From contig PDHQ01000395.1 in assembly GCA_003339415.1 (NCBI GenBank), forward strand, positions 1 to 27,575: a DNA stretch of 27,575 nt, read 5' to 3'. Position 1 is the stretch's first letter. Each line of letters begins with the position of its first letter. Both the position numbers and the translations under genes were made by a program. Origin of the DNA: Ophiocordyceps camponoti-saundersi (nom. inval.). Its lineage: Eukaryota; Ascomycota; Sordariomycetes; Hypocreales; Ophiocordycipitaceae. The notes beneath the pieces were generated by a model. It was not told where the DNA came from and did no database searches. It saw only the letters and a program-made list of their open reading frames with translations. This document shows positions 8,132 to 18,700 of the stretch, one piece after another.

Positions 8132-11100
8132 TTAATGTAAATCTAATCCGTCTTTTATATAAGAAGAAGATAAGACTACGAAAACTTGAGCCTGAATTAT
8201 TGCTATAGCTAATTCCAACCCGGATAAGGCTATTATAAGCCCTAACGGGATTAAACCTATAATAAAGAAAACTAAACCAGAAGATAATATCTGATATGTG
8301 AAACCACTTAAAATACTTAATAACATGTGTCCTGCTACTCGTAGCCCAAATTTATCTTTTAATTTTTATATAATTCTATATGTATTTATAGGCCGGATTT
8401 TGTGCAGCTCCGGGGCGGAGGGCTGCTCGGTATACATCCCTAGGAATATTATGTATTTTTTTAAGTTTTTATGGCACAATACCGCTCTATAAAGTTACAT
8501 AAAAAACGTATTTAAAGGCTCCAAGAGTTGCACGCCACACCATACCATAAACGCTAAAAAATTCGGTTTTGCAAAAACCTTATCCCTTGTGCATATTTTT
8601 ATCTACGATAAAAATCCGAAGTCCCAGAGGGGACTTCTAATCCCTGCACATTAGAAGTCCCCTCTGGGACTTCTAATCCCTGCACATTAGAAGTCCCCTC
8701 ACACCCTAGGGCAGGGTAGCGCGGCAGTTTTTATGGCTCCGGCCGGCTCCGCCTGAAAATTCCGCATATTTTGTGACTTCTTATTTTGCTAGCGCGATAT
8801 ATCGCGGGACCACTTCACTTCTAGGCTATTTTTGGGGACTCTTAGTCCCCCCCCCCCCCTTCGGAGGACTAAGAGTCCCCCCTAAATCCGTGCCGTGGCT
8901 AGTGCCTCGACTAAAAAATTTTTCATAAAAAATTTTTATGCCGCTCTCCGCTCTATAGAAGTACCGCTCTACTAGAAGTGGGTGGGCCCGCTAGAAAAAT
9001 AAGCAAATATGATATGATAAGATATGTTGGCAGGTTTTCTAAAAAAACCGAATTTTTTATAGCGGGACTCTTAGTCCCCCCGCGCAGAGCTGAGAACTGC
9101 TGCTCTCTCTAATTTTATTTATGTAAGGCAAATTTTCCCAGCCCCAGCAGCAGCCAGCCCCTTATCTGGGCTGGGCTGCTAATAGGAAAATAACGGCTAA
9201 AATTACGTTTTTATAATAATAAAAACTAGAGCTCTATAAAAAATTAATAATATTGCCTGCATATCATATCATATCGCAGCACAAGGGAATAATATTCCCT
9301 GCGGGGACCCCCCTAGCGGTATACCGCGCAGCGCAGAAAAATATGCGGTAAATACCTCTACTACTACTGGCCGCATAGTATTGCCCATGTGAAGTAGCCC
9401 TGTTTTTATCATAAAAATACGACCATCCCTACTTGTTATGAAATAGAAGAAGCTAAGGGAGGAATAGAAACAGCGAAGCTATAAAATATTATAAAGATAG
9501 GCCTATTGTGCTATCTTTAATCTCGGTTTACTTATTTTCTTCCGAGAACCGGATTTACCGGCGACTAGAGTATACCTTACAGTATAATAAAATAAATACT
9601 GAAGAATCGCCTACTCGTTGCTCTTTTACAGCTACACTATTATATAACTGACTTAGATCCGCAATTAGCCATTTCTATTACTAGAATCTTTAATCTTGTT
9701 ACTATACCCTGTCGGCCAGATAAGAAGTTTCTGTCTTATCTTTAGTTATTAAAGCCTTAGGATTTTCCCGGAGTTTGATTCTTTTACACATTAAGTGAAG
9801 AACCTACTTTCACTTTTATATGTTAGCTCCTAATCTTAAACCAAGTGATACACATCTAGTCATATAACTAATAAACTCTATTATAATTAATAAAGGAAGT
9901 AGCGCCAACGGGCTACCTGCTGGCACTAAAAGAGAAAATAAAGTCAGACCGTGTTTTTTAAATCCTAATATTGTTGCCCCTAAAACTATTGTAAAACTAA
10001 GAGCAAAGGTTAAAGCAAAATGACCTGTTGATGCAAAACTGTATGGTCGATTGATATATCATATAGATTTATCAATGTGGACTATATCTTAATTACTTAC
10101 TGATCATTGTAAAATAAAATAAAGTAATTTCCCACATATAGTCTCTGAGGATCCTACTCATAACATGGCTTATTATTTTGGTTTCCTGCTTATTGTTCAT
10201 TGTTTCATCCTTGAAGGTTATTACCATTTATTTGGTACTTAAGGCTTTAGAAGTTTTAAGCATATTGTGAAATTGTTAGTAACTTATTCCTATTTAACTA
10301 TAATATTACAACTATATAAACAAACATGCAAATTTTTCCAGCATAGCTGGAAAAATAACGCGAGGGACTATTAGGAATTTTTTCTATATAGGTTTTTTTA
10401 TACTATGCGGAGCGTGTATAAAAAAAAACGTATTTTTTTTTATTAATATGGTATGGGCGCTTCGCCGCCTCAATAAAAAAAATTCACATATATAGAAGAA
10501 AAATTCGGTTTATATATATATATAAACCTCCCAAAGCTATTAGTATTTATACTTTTAATTTACTTTTTTTTTATAAATTTTATATGTATATATAGGGGCC
10601 GCTAAAACCATGATTTTTTTAGCACGCCTAAATTTTTAGGTGTGCCCCCGTTTTATGGTTAGCAGAGCCAGCCCTCGATATATGTCTATGTCGAGCATAT
10701 AAAATCATAGGGGAGGTGTTGGCTGAAAACCGTCTACTCCACATTTTTCTAGAGCTAGAGGAAAAACCGCAGGCAATAAAATTCCCGCTACTCGACAGGG
10801 CACGGAGTTTTATTGCCGCTATATATAGGGAATTTTAGGTGGAGCCCGAGCTAATTTTTTATAGCTACGCACCCTCTTCTAGGAGAGCGGCATAAAAATT
10901 TTTTATGGAAAATTTTTATGCCTACGCCAGGACTCTCAGTCCTTCCACCCCCCCCCCCCTAATATTCCCGCCTTAATTTTTTTTTTATTTTTTATATCCT
11001 TAATTTTCTATCTTGACGGAAATAATATTCTACAGCTATCGCTCTCGCTCTCGCTCTCGCTCTCTCGCTAGTAAAAATAGAAAATTTGGGACTGAGAAAA

Positions 11101-12523
11101 AAAAACATAAATTAAATTAAATTAAATTAGGTGTTGCTTTCTTATCCATAGGATTAGAAGCCTCCATATTACTTTTAATTCATTTTATTTTTTCTATCCC
11201 TTGCTCAGTTAAATGATTTTTAGATTTTATTATTTCTGCTATTTCTACAAAATCTAAATAATTTTTTTTCTTATTACCTAATAAAGGATATTGGTTTAAC
11301 AAAGGTATAATTTTGTAATATATATCTGAAAATACTGTTACTATATACTGTGCTTCAACACCAGTGCTCCGCGGAGATTTATGGTATCTACCACAGTCTA
11401 AATAAGTAACAATATTCTTTAATAATACTTCATCTCTAGCCCTAGTGTGCGGAGTTATTGAAAAATTTAAACTTATATTGGTTTTATTTTCGCCGTGGCC
11501 TTCCTGAACCACCACTTGAAAGCACCCTTCTGCCTCTATAAAGCCCCTAACCCAATTAAAATCTTGAATAGTATTATTATAAATTAAGGGTTGATTTGTT
11601 GGTTTTACGGCAGGAAAATATTCTTTAAACTTAAGAGGTAACCCTCTATTTATTGTAGCTTTTATACCCACTAATTTTAATAAACCTGCTAAAGATAAAT
11701 GTTCTTTTATTTTAATCGTATAAATAGCTTTTTTAAATAAAACATAATCTCCTTGTTTTTTAGTTATTAAAGGATATTTGTCAAAATGTTCTGTAATTAC
11801 TTGTAAATTCTTAAGAGAACTCACACGATATTGTATTGAATCATTTCCATGTTTATAAATCTTTCCTACACCTAAAGTTCTTTGTATAGCTTCTAATAAT
11901 TTTACATCTTTATTGTGTAAAGATATACTGAAAACAGGTTTTACTGCTCAACCTGTAAATGTTCTGTTATCTTTAAATATTGAAATAGAAAAGCAACCTT
12001 CTCCATCCACAAATCCTGTTATATAATAGGGATTAAGATAAAAAGTATTTTTATTATTAAAACTATACTTACTTTTATTTGTATATGTTTTAACTTCTAT
12101 ATATGAATATCAATAATTTAAATTTGTTATTACAAAGTTTGGATTGTTTAAGTTAAATAGAAATAAATTACTAAGGCACCTTTTTACCATTCCTACCAAG
12201 TTATTTATAAGTATAAATACAAATAAAGTGTATATAAATGGGAAATATATTTGCCCACTTCTAGCATTAATTTGATTTGTTACTATGTTGTGTATTGTTA
12301 CGTACAGGGATTCTTGAGCTATAGATCAATTATTGCTTATTAATCTGTTATAATTAGTAGCTACTAAGCTTAAGCTTACTATTATTATACCTACTATTAG
12401 TAAATAAAACCCTATATTAGTTAAAGAGAAATGCAAATTACCACCTAAAACTTCCAAATTTAGTATATCTTTTATTTCAAACTGGTCCATGGGACTTATT
12501 GTTTCTGTAAAGCTAATTACCAA
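8132..12523 (-). CDS. atp6: ATP synthase Fo subunit a (Atp6), three exons
   Basis: Exons are 12523-12186, 10047-9820 and 8339-8132, giving 774 nt or about 257 residues, the normal size. Subunit a is an inner-membrane protein that forms the proton half-channels against the c-ring. Visible landmarks in order are SPMDQFEI near the N-terminus, YFPFIYTLFVFILINNLVGM, PYSFASTGHFALTFALSFT, LVPAGSPLALLPLLIIIEF, and SLGLRLGANIVAGHMLLSIL. The Arg at about residue 184 in that last motif is the conserved proton-path arginine. The protein ends SYIKDGLDLH. TGA encodes Trp at SNNWSIAQE. No ATG precedes the conserved SPMDQ. The start is therefore TTG at 12523 or another non-ATG codon, while ATG at 12490 would give a shorter protein. 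The sequence strongly resembles filamentous ascomycete Atp6. It sits between atp8 and rns. Confidence 0.95.
8340..9819 (-). other. atp6 intron 2, group I, no intact ORF
   Basis: Exon 2 ends AACAT and the intron ends in G before exon 3 (AGTAGCAGG), restoring GANIVAGHML. Core elements near the 5' side are a P-like CCGGGAAAATCCTAAGG (about 9770-9754), R-like GAGCAACGAGTAGGCGAT (9623-9606) and S-like AAGGTATACTC (9578-9568). The 3' two thirds hold repeat R1b and other hairpins. No endonuclease motif was seen. Confidence 0.85.
8775..9310 (+). repeat. long dispersed repeat R1, copy b (inside atp6 intron 2)
   Basis: This is the second copy of the repeat found at 4798-5280, now within an intron. Its extra middle section (about 9117-9230) is in turn shared almost unchanged with 6820-6930 in the rns-atp6 spacer. 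Confidence 0.85.
10364..10495 (+). repeat. partial copy of repeat R2 in atp6 intron 1
   Basis: It shares GACTATTAGGAATTTTTTC, the TATATAGG run, the GTGTATAAAAAAA arm and the AATAAAAAAAATTCACATAT end with 23599-24074 and 24693-25181. It lacks their GC-rich 3' part. Confidence 0.7.
11117..12185 (-). CDS. intron-encoded LAGLIDADG homing endonuclease, fused in frame to atp6 exon 1
   Basis: Read with TGA as Trp, the frame is continuous from the atp6 start through exon 1 and the intron to TAA at 11119-11117, 468 residues in all. The intronic part is about 355 residues. Two LAGLIDADG motifs are visible, YITGFVDGEGCFSI near fused residues 170-179 and WVRGFIEAEGCFQV near 327-335. Each is followed by its typical domain: LLEAIQRTLGVGKIYK and HFDKYPLITKKQGDY in the first, LLKNIVTYLDCGRYHK and LLNQYPLLGNKKKNYLDF in the second. 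The acidic residue of each motif is retained (D in the first, E in the second), so the protein looks intact. Family role: it cleaves intronless atp6 alleles to spread the intron, and may help splicing. The mature N-terminus is probably made by processing of the fusion. Confidence 0.93.
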
Positions 12524-13012
12524 AATAATTTGTAGTCCCTATATATATATCTCTTCAAAGAACTAATCACTTATTTAATTACTATTAATAGGGGAATAAT
12601 ATTCCCCTGCTGGTTTTAGTCTCCTTTCCTTTAGTTGCTATTTACAGAGTTAGTCGCGACGGGTCCCGACCCTGCTTTTAGGGCTCCGCCGGAATTTCCC
12701 TGCGACAGGGTCTATGTATAGGAATTTTATTTTTTTTACCCCCCCCCCCCCACACACACACAGAGCTGAGAGCTGAGAGCTGAGAGCAGCCATCTCAGCT
12801 ATTAGCTCTCCTAGTAATATGCAGAGAGCTGCAGCTCTCGCTCTCGTAGTAGAGCTGCAGCTCTATGCTGCGCTCTGTAGTAGTAGAGGTATTTTTACCG
12901 CATATTTGGCGACTTATAATCCCTTGTGCCTTGTGCATATTTTTATCTACGATAAAAATAAGAAGTCCCCTCCCCCCCCCCCCTTCGGAGTAATAATATT
13001 CCCCCTAGGGTA

Positions 13013-13213
13013 GGGACTTCTAATCCCTGCACGACTAATCCCAGCTGATTTTTCTATCGTAGATAGAAAAATATGCTGGGATAAGGCAGGGACTAAGAGT
13101 CCCGGCGGCGAAGCCGCCTTGTTATTCTATATATGTCTATATAGAATAACAATTCCTAATAGTCCCTTATCCCTGCGTAGCTGGGATTAGTCTTCCTACA
13201 CAGGGCGGTTTCA
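13013..13213 (+). repeat. 201-bp repeat R3, copy a
   Basis: It is almost identical to 22313-22513. Two differences are visible, at 13028 and 13043. It is a chain of hairpins: a TTTTTCTATCG hairpin inside two concentric 7-bp stems, then GGGACTAAGAGTCCC, GGCGGCGAAGCCGCC, and TGTTATTCTATA with its complement. Confidence 0.9.
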
Positions 13214-13231
13214 CCCGCCGGAAAATATGCT

Positions 13232-13313
13232 GGGAGACTTCGGATTTTTATCTACGATAAAAATATGCACAAGGGAGACTTCGGATTTTTATCTACGATA
13301 AAAATATGCACAA
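13232..13313 (+). repeat. 41-bp tandem duplication with hairpin
   Basis: Two adjacent copies (13232-13272, 13273-13313) start GGGAGACTTCGG and hold a TTTTTATCTACGATAAAAA hairpin followed by TATGCACAA. Single copies of the module occur at about 22551-22590 and, in the reverse arrangement, at 7320-7345, 8578-8625 and 12906-12965. Confidence 0.85.
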
Positions 13314-13410
13314 GGGATAAGGGCTACTGCTCTTATCTCTCCTGCTTAGAGATATATAAAATGCACATATGGCCCCGCCTATTTTATTCGGGTGGGCCAG
13401 TTACGCTATA

Positions 13411-13557
13411 TTATATCTTATTAATAAAGATACGTGATATGAGTAAACGCATTATTCTTGGCAATATATATTTAGATAAAATGTATAGCACTAATACTAT
13501 TACAGTAAAAGCAAATACTATTTCATTCATATAATAAAAAGGTGTTAATTGTGGCAT
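13411..13557 (-). CDS. atp8: ATP synthase Fo subunit 8 (Atp8)
   Basis: ATG at 13557 to TAA at 13411 encodes 48 residues, the typical fungal length. The protein opens MPQLTPFYYMNEI, has one hydrophobic membrane segment (FAFTVIVLVLYILSKY, about residues 15-30), and ends in a basic tail with PRIMRLLISRIFINKI. Subunit 8 is a small inner-membrane protein of the peripheral stalk and Fo of ATP synthase, needed for assembly with Atp6. It lies between nad4 and atp6, the usual ascomycete position. No intron is present. Confidence 0.96.
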   Translation of the reverse strand: MPQLTPFYYMNEIVFAFTVIVLVLYILSKYILPRIMRLLISRIFINKI

Positions 13558-13980
13558 AACTTTTTTTTTATTTGCTACTTATGTTTACTAACCACAGATA
13601 AGCAAGCGTTATACTAATACTTTATTAGCTAACCTGGTAATTTTGCGCCTTTATTGTGAATTTGTAGATTTAATTCATAATAAATTATTCGCAGCTCCTG
13701 CTGCAGCTGTTGCATATTGCAGCCCTCTTATGAGTAGCGCTGGAGCAGCGCTGCTATATATATGCAGCAGTAAGCCAGCTTCCTTTAGAGACAGAGAGCT
13801 TAGGGTATGCAGGGAGGCTTTGAAAAAAAAAAACCGAATTTTTTAACTTTTATATTTTATGGATTTTTACAGTGCGAATTTTATTCCCCTTGCCCTGCCC
13901 TGCCCTGCTCGGCTCCTCCGTATTTTTTTTGAAAAAAAAATGTGGAAGGCGGACGTGATTTAAAAAACCGGACTTTTAGC

Positions 13981-14022
13981 AGAGCGCAGAGCGCAGAGCG
14001 CAGAGCGCAGAGCGCAGAGCGC
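13981..14022 (+). repeat. six tandem copies of a 7-bp unit in a hairpin arm
   Basis: The unit is AGAGCGC, six copies. The array sits in the left arm of a hairpin bounded by TTTTAGC and GCTCTACTAAAAAT (about 13973-14049). The same hairpin occurs in nad1 introns 1 and 2 without the array, and reversed at 25972-26090 with ten units. Confidence 0.9.
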
Positions 14023-15284
14023 AGAGCTGGCAATAATATTGCCAGCTCTACTAAAAATTAAGCCCGGGACTAATAGTCCCTAGAAGTGGGTGGGTGGGGC
14101 ACTTCTAGCCACCGATTTTGTAGAGCTGAATATTATTCAGCTCTAGCTCTACAAAATAGCCGAGTCCCCGAAATTCGAATTTTATCGCCTGCGCCTGCTT
14201 AGCCTGCTTAGCCTGCGGGCGGCGGGCGAGCGAGCGGGCGGGCTTAGCCTGTGGAGAAAATAAAATCCAGCTCTAGGCTCTACTCTAGCTCTACTAAAAG
14301 TAACTTTTTATATTTTATGATTTTTTATACAACTATAATAAAAAATCGAATTTTATTGTGTGCATATTTTTATCTACAATAAAAATAAGAAGTGTGCTAG
14401 TTTTTCTTTAATATAAATATTAAATTTGTTATTCTATTAATTTGTTAAATTAATAGAATAAAAAATCTGAAGCTATGCTATGCTCCTAGAGAGCTGAGAG
14501 CTGAGAGCTGAGAGCTGAGAGCTGGGCTGGAAAGACGTATTTTTTTTATAACATAATTTAATAAAATGCACGCATATCATATCAAATTTAATTTTTCTAG
14601 CGCCTTCCTGCTAGCTTAAAAATACAAAAAAAAAATTTTTCATAATAAGTAAGGCGGTAATATTATTCCCCACCGCTTTTCGCGTGAAACCGCCCTAAAA
14701 AATTCATAATATTCCTAAGCATAGCTCCAGGAATTTATCCCCTGAGCGCCCTGTTGTGTTCATTTTTAATGTATATATAGGAGAGAGCAGCTGTAAATCT
14801 ACGCTCTACACCCAGTAAACCGGCCTGCGCTGGTTGGGTTGCCTAACCATGTCTTGAAGCTGGGTTTGTTTTGTTTTGTTTGGTTTTATTTCATAGGCAG
14901 TGTAGTCTACCGGAATTTGGCCCCTGCCTAAATAAGACGAAAATTTTTAATCGTAACACGTCCTATATAGTATATAAATTAATATTTTATAATATATATT
15001 ATATATATTAAACATTTTATTATTTAGTTTAACACGTTTTATTTTTTCTTGTACCCTTAGAGTAGAATTTTTGGCATTGCTGTATTACATTGCAATGCAG
15101 CAATGCAAAGAAAAGTTACTGCTCCTAGTAAAAAAAAATTTTTAGTCCTGCCGCCCCCTCACTCGAGGAATTTCCCCCCCCCCCCCCCGGCTCCGGCGAA
15201 TTTTAAGAGAAGAGCCAGCCGCGCCGGGAATACCCCCCCCCCGTATTTTCTGGCGTGGATTAATCCGCAGCCAGCGCCTGCGCC

Positions 15285-15326
15285 AGCGCTAGCGCTAGCG
15301 CTAGCGCTAGCGCTAGCGCTAGCGCT
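15285..15326 (+). repeat. AGCGCT tandem array, seven copies
   Basis: A 6-bp self-complementary unit is repeated seven times in the nad4-atp8 spacer. A five-copy array of the same unit lies at 26390-26419 in nad1 intron 1. Confidence 0.9.
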
Positions 15327-15728
15327 AGGGGAATAAAATTCCCCGCTAGCCCTCTAGAGCTAGAGCAGCAGGGGAATAATACCCCTCTACTCTAACTCTG
15401 GAGTTGCTGCAGTCCGGCTAACAGAACGGGATTTTAGGTGGAGTCCGGCGAGAATTCTGTGAATTTTTTAGTAGTGCGGCACTATTAGGAATTTTTTTCT
15501 ATATACCATAGCTACCATACCATACATTTTGTATTTAAGATATGGTAGGGGGGACTATTAGTCCCGGTATGGTATGGGGGACTATTAGTCCCGGTATGGT
15601 AGCTATGTATAGCTATACAGCCCTATATTATTAAAAAAAAGTTGAAAAGTCCTGCTGCTCTACTACTCTTTGGGTAAACTTAGCCTTCCTGCAGACTCTA
15701 CCTGACTTCGTAGTACAAATTTGTTAGG

Positions 15729-18700
15729 TTAAGCCACAATATTTCCACCTATACTATAAAGTAAGTTAGTGGTAGTGTAATGTAAGCCGTCTATTATAAT
15801 AGTAGGGTAGATACCAAATATAAAAGTAAACAATACTAGTGTTAATAAAATTAAGAATTCTCTAGCGTTAACATCTAATAAACCCTCACCGAATAATCTA
15901 GTAAATGACCCACCAAACGCTATTCTGTTAAACATGTATATAGTATAGGCTGCAGATATTACTATAGAAGAACAAGCAAACGCACCTAATACGGGTAATC
16001 TTTCTACTATGCCATACAATGACATAAATTCTCCTAAAAAATTCAAAGTTAAAGGAGCTCCACAATTACCTAAACAAAGGATAAAAAATAGTATAGATAA
16101 TATAGGCATCATTTGAGTTAGACCTCTATAGTAAGATATAAATCTAGTCCCTGCCCGGTCATACATAATACCACCTGCACATATGAACAGCCCTGAGCTA
16201 ACAAACCCATGAGCTAGTCCTAAAAGAATACTTCCTATGATCCCTGTATGACTGTTACTAAAAGCACTCATTAAGTATACTGATGCATGAGCTACTGAAG
16301 AATAAGCAATTAATTCTTTTACATCGCTTGTTCTAAGGGTACTAAAACTGGCATAAATAACCGTTATGGCTCCTATTAGATAAACGATGAAAGTTAAATT
16401 CAATGAAATTTTAGGTAGTATCGGTAAGATTAATCTATATATACCATATAAACTTAACTTCAGTACAATACCGGCTAAAACAATACTGCCACCTAGAGGG
16501 GACTCTACGTGTGCTTTTAATAGTCAATTATTTAACCCGTAAACCGGTGTTTTTACAGCAAAAGCTATAAATATTCCTATGAATAAGAATGTTTGTGTTT
16601 TATATTCCAAGTTTAATTTAAATAAAGTATCTAAATCTGTACTAGCCATAGAAGATGATGTACTTAATATAGACAATAATAAGAATAATGAACCTCATAC
16701 GTTCACATAGTAAATTATGTGTTTTGTTTTATTTTATTTAATTTAATCTTATTTAATTTTGGATTATTTAAATTCATACCATACCATACCATACCATACC
16801 ATACCATACCATACCATACCATACCATTCTGTTAACTTGTAATTCTTATAATTTATAATTGGAGCCTCTCTAGGAATGGAATGAAGTTCCGCTGTGTGTA
16901 GAGAGCTGCGCTGCACATTTTATAGTTTAAGGGTGACTTAAAAAAAAATAAAGGTTTTTTAGAGAGGATAATATTCCCCCTGGAATATTATTCGAAACCA
17001 GTTTTTAGCTCTCTTAAATATATGTATTTGGTGGCGGGCATATTTTGGGAATAATATTTAAAAAATGTGTGCGCAAGGACTAATAGTCCTCCTTCGGAGG
17101 GACTAATGTCCCGCAGGACTTGCTTTTTATATATTTTAAATATATCTAAAGTTAAAAGTCCTACTGAGGAGTAGTAGAGACTGAGAGCTGAGAGCTGAGA
17201 GCTGCTGCAGCTCTACTACTAGAGTGAGTTGCCACAACTCTAGGGATTAGGAGCCTACTAAATTTTATAAATGAATCCCATATTTAGTTTGATAGATTTA
17301 ATTCTAAACATACCTAGTTCAGGAACTAATCCAGTTATAAACCAAGGATCTAAGGTAGAGTAGCTCTACTGGTTATATGGTATGTACGGATATTTTACAC
17401 ATACTGTTTACGATTTACCTGCCTATCAGAATTAGAATGAATTTTTTTTCGTCCAAAAACTGGTTTCCCAGCTACTAGAAGAGTACACCTTACGAAACCT
17501 AAATTTATAGGATTCGAAGAACCATCTACTCGTTGATCTTTTATACCCTTATAATCTATAACTTGATTACATTTAGTTTTTAAATAAAGATATCTTAGAA
17601 CCGCGATCACCCACATCACTAAAAGTAGCTTCACTAGAGGGTTTTGTTTTATTCATATATAAAACCGAATTTTCTCTAATTTTCTGTCTATACATGTATA
17701 GCTGGGCTGTAGAGCTGAGCTCTGGACTTACTTTTTATATATTTTAAATATATAAAAAGTTACTTTAGGAGAGCTAGAGCGGGGAGGTTTATATATATAT
17801 ATAAACCTCCCCCGCTCTCCAAAAATAGCCTAGAAGTGAAGTGGTCCCACGATATATCGCGCTAGCAAAATTAGAAGTCGCAATATGTGCGTGAAAATAC
17901 CTCACCTCTACTGCTGTCCTAAATATAGGAGTTGAAGCTCCAGGAATAATATTCCCCCAGCTCTAGGAATTATATTCCCAATATATAGGAGCTGCAGCTC
18001 TACTCTATGGAGTAATTAAAACTAGTGATTTTACCTTACCCTGAGTCATTAATCAGGCCGGTAATAAATTTTATCTTATTACTTTGGTTGCTAGAGTTTT
18101 AGGGCTTACCCGGTGTTTGGCTCTTTCACACTTGAGGTCAAATGTATATAAAAATAAATAATAACTTGCACTCACTTTATTATCTGACCCGAATATACCT
18201 ATTAATATGAATAACAAGGCAATCAGATTTATCATGCAAATAAATAAAAAAAATTAATTATCACTAACCCCAGCTACGCTGGGATAAGGCAGGGACTAAG
18301 AGTCCCGAATTTTTAGGGGCGAGCTAATAGTCCCGTCCTGGCTAAAAAATTTTTCATAAAAAAAATTTTTATGCCGCCGTCCTCTAGGCGTTATTTTCTT
18401 ATTTTTTTATATATATATATATATAAATTGTGCTTATTTTCCTGCGTATTTTCCGGCCTAATATTCTGAAACCGCCCTGTGTTGGAAAATGTGTAGGAAA
18501 ATATGACGGAAAATTTGCCGTCTATATAGAAAAAATTCCTCAGAGTCCTGCCGGGCTTCGCCAGCCTTCGTCCGCTAGCGCTAGGAATAATATTCCAGAG
18601 AGCTGCTGCAGCTCTAGAGACCGGTAATCCTAGAGGGTTATATATATAACCCTCTCCAAAAAATTTAGAAGGGGTTCTGATTTTATAATCTCTTTCGAGA

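Larger units (their letters stand above)
10048..12185 (-). mobile_element. atp6 intron 1, group I, encoding a LAGLIDADG endonuclease
   Basis: Exon 1 ends GGAATGGT and the intron ends in G before ACCATACAG, restoring NLVGMVPYSFAS. The conserved S-like element AAGATATAGTCCACATTG lies at 10090-10073, close to the 3' splice site. An endonuclease reading frame continues directly from exon 1 through the 5' half of the intron. Between the frame's end and the core are repeats, including 10364-10495, a partial copy of the nad1-intron repeat R2. Confidence 0.9.
12524..13410. other. atp8-atp6 spacer (0.9 kb), repeats only
   Basis: I see no gene here. It holds a C run with CA repeats (about 12739-12761), GAGAGCT tandem units (12762-12787), and TTTTTATCTACGATAAAAA hairpins. 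It also holds the 201-bp repeat R3a (13013-13213) and a 41-bp tandem duplication (13232-13272 and 13273-13313). Confidence 0.8.
13558..15728. other. nad4-atp8 spacer (2.2 kb), repeats only
   Basis: I found no gene on either strand. It contains a hairpin with six AGAGCGC units (13981-14022), a GAGCTGAATA palindrome (14123-14143), GAGAGCT tandem units (about 14486-14525) and a TTTGTTTTGTTTTG tract near 14865. There are also seven AGCGCT units (15285-15326), C runs at 15175-15188, and GGTATGG/CCATACC inverted sequence near 15500-15615. An open frame at 15103-15336 is low-complexity and not credible. Confidence 0.8.

Noticed and set aside
13265..13534. 89-codon plus-strand frame
   Set aside because: It is antisense to atp8 and extends into a tandem hairpin repeat.
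15103..15336. 77-codon plus-strand frame
   Set aside because: It is proline- and alanine-leucine-rich low complexity from C runs and the AGCGCT array, with no homologous features.
17395..17634. 79-codon minus-strand frame resembling a protein with a conserved QRVDGSS stretch
   Set aside because: The conserved stretch is the nucleotide R element of a group I intron core. The same motif appears in other introns in other reading contexts.
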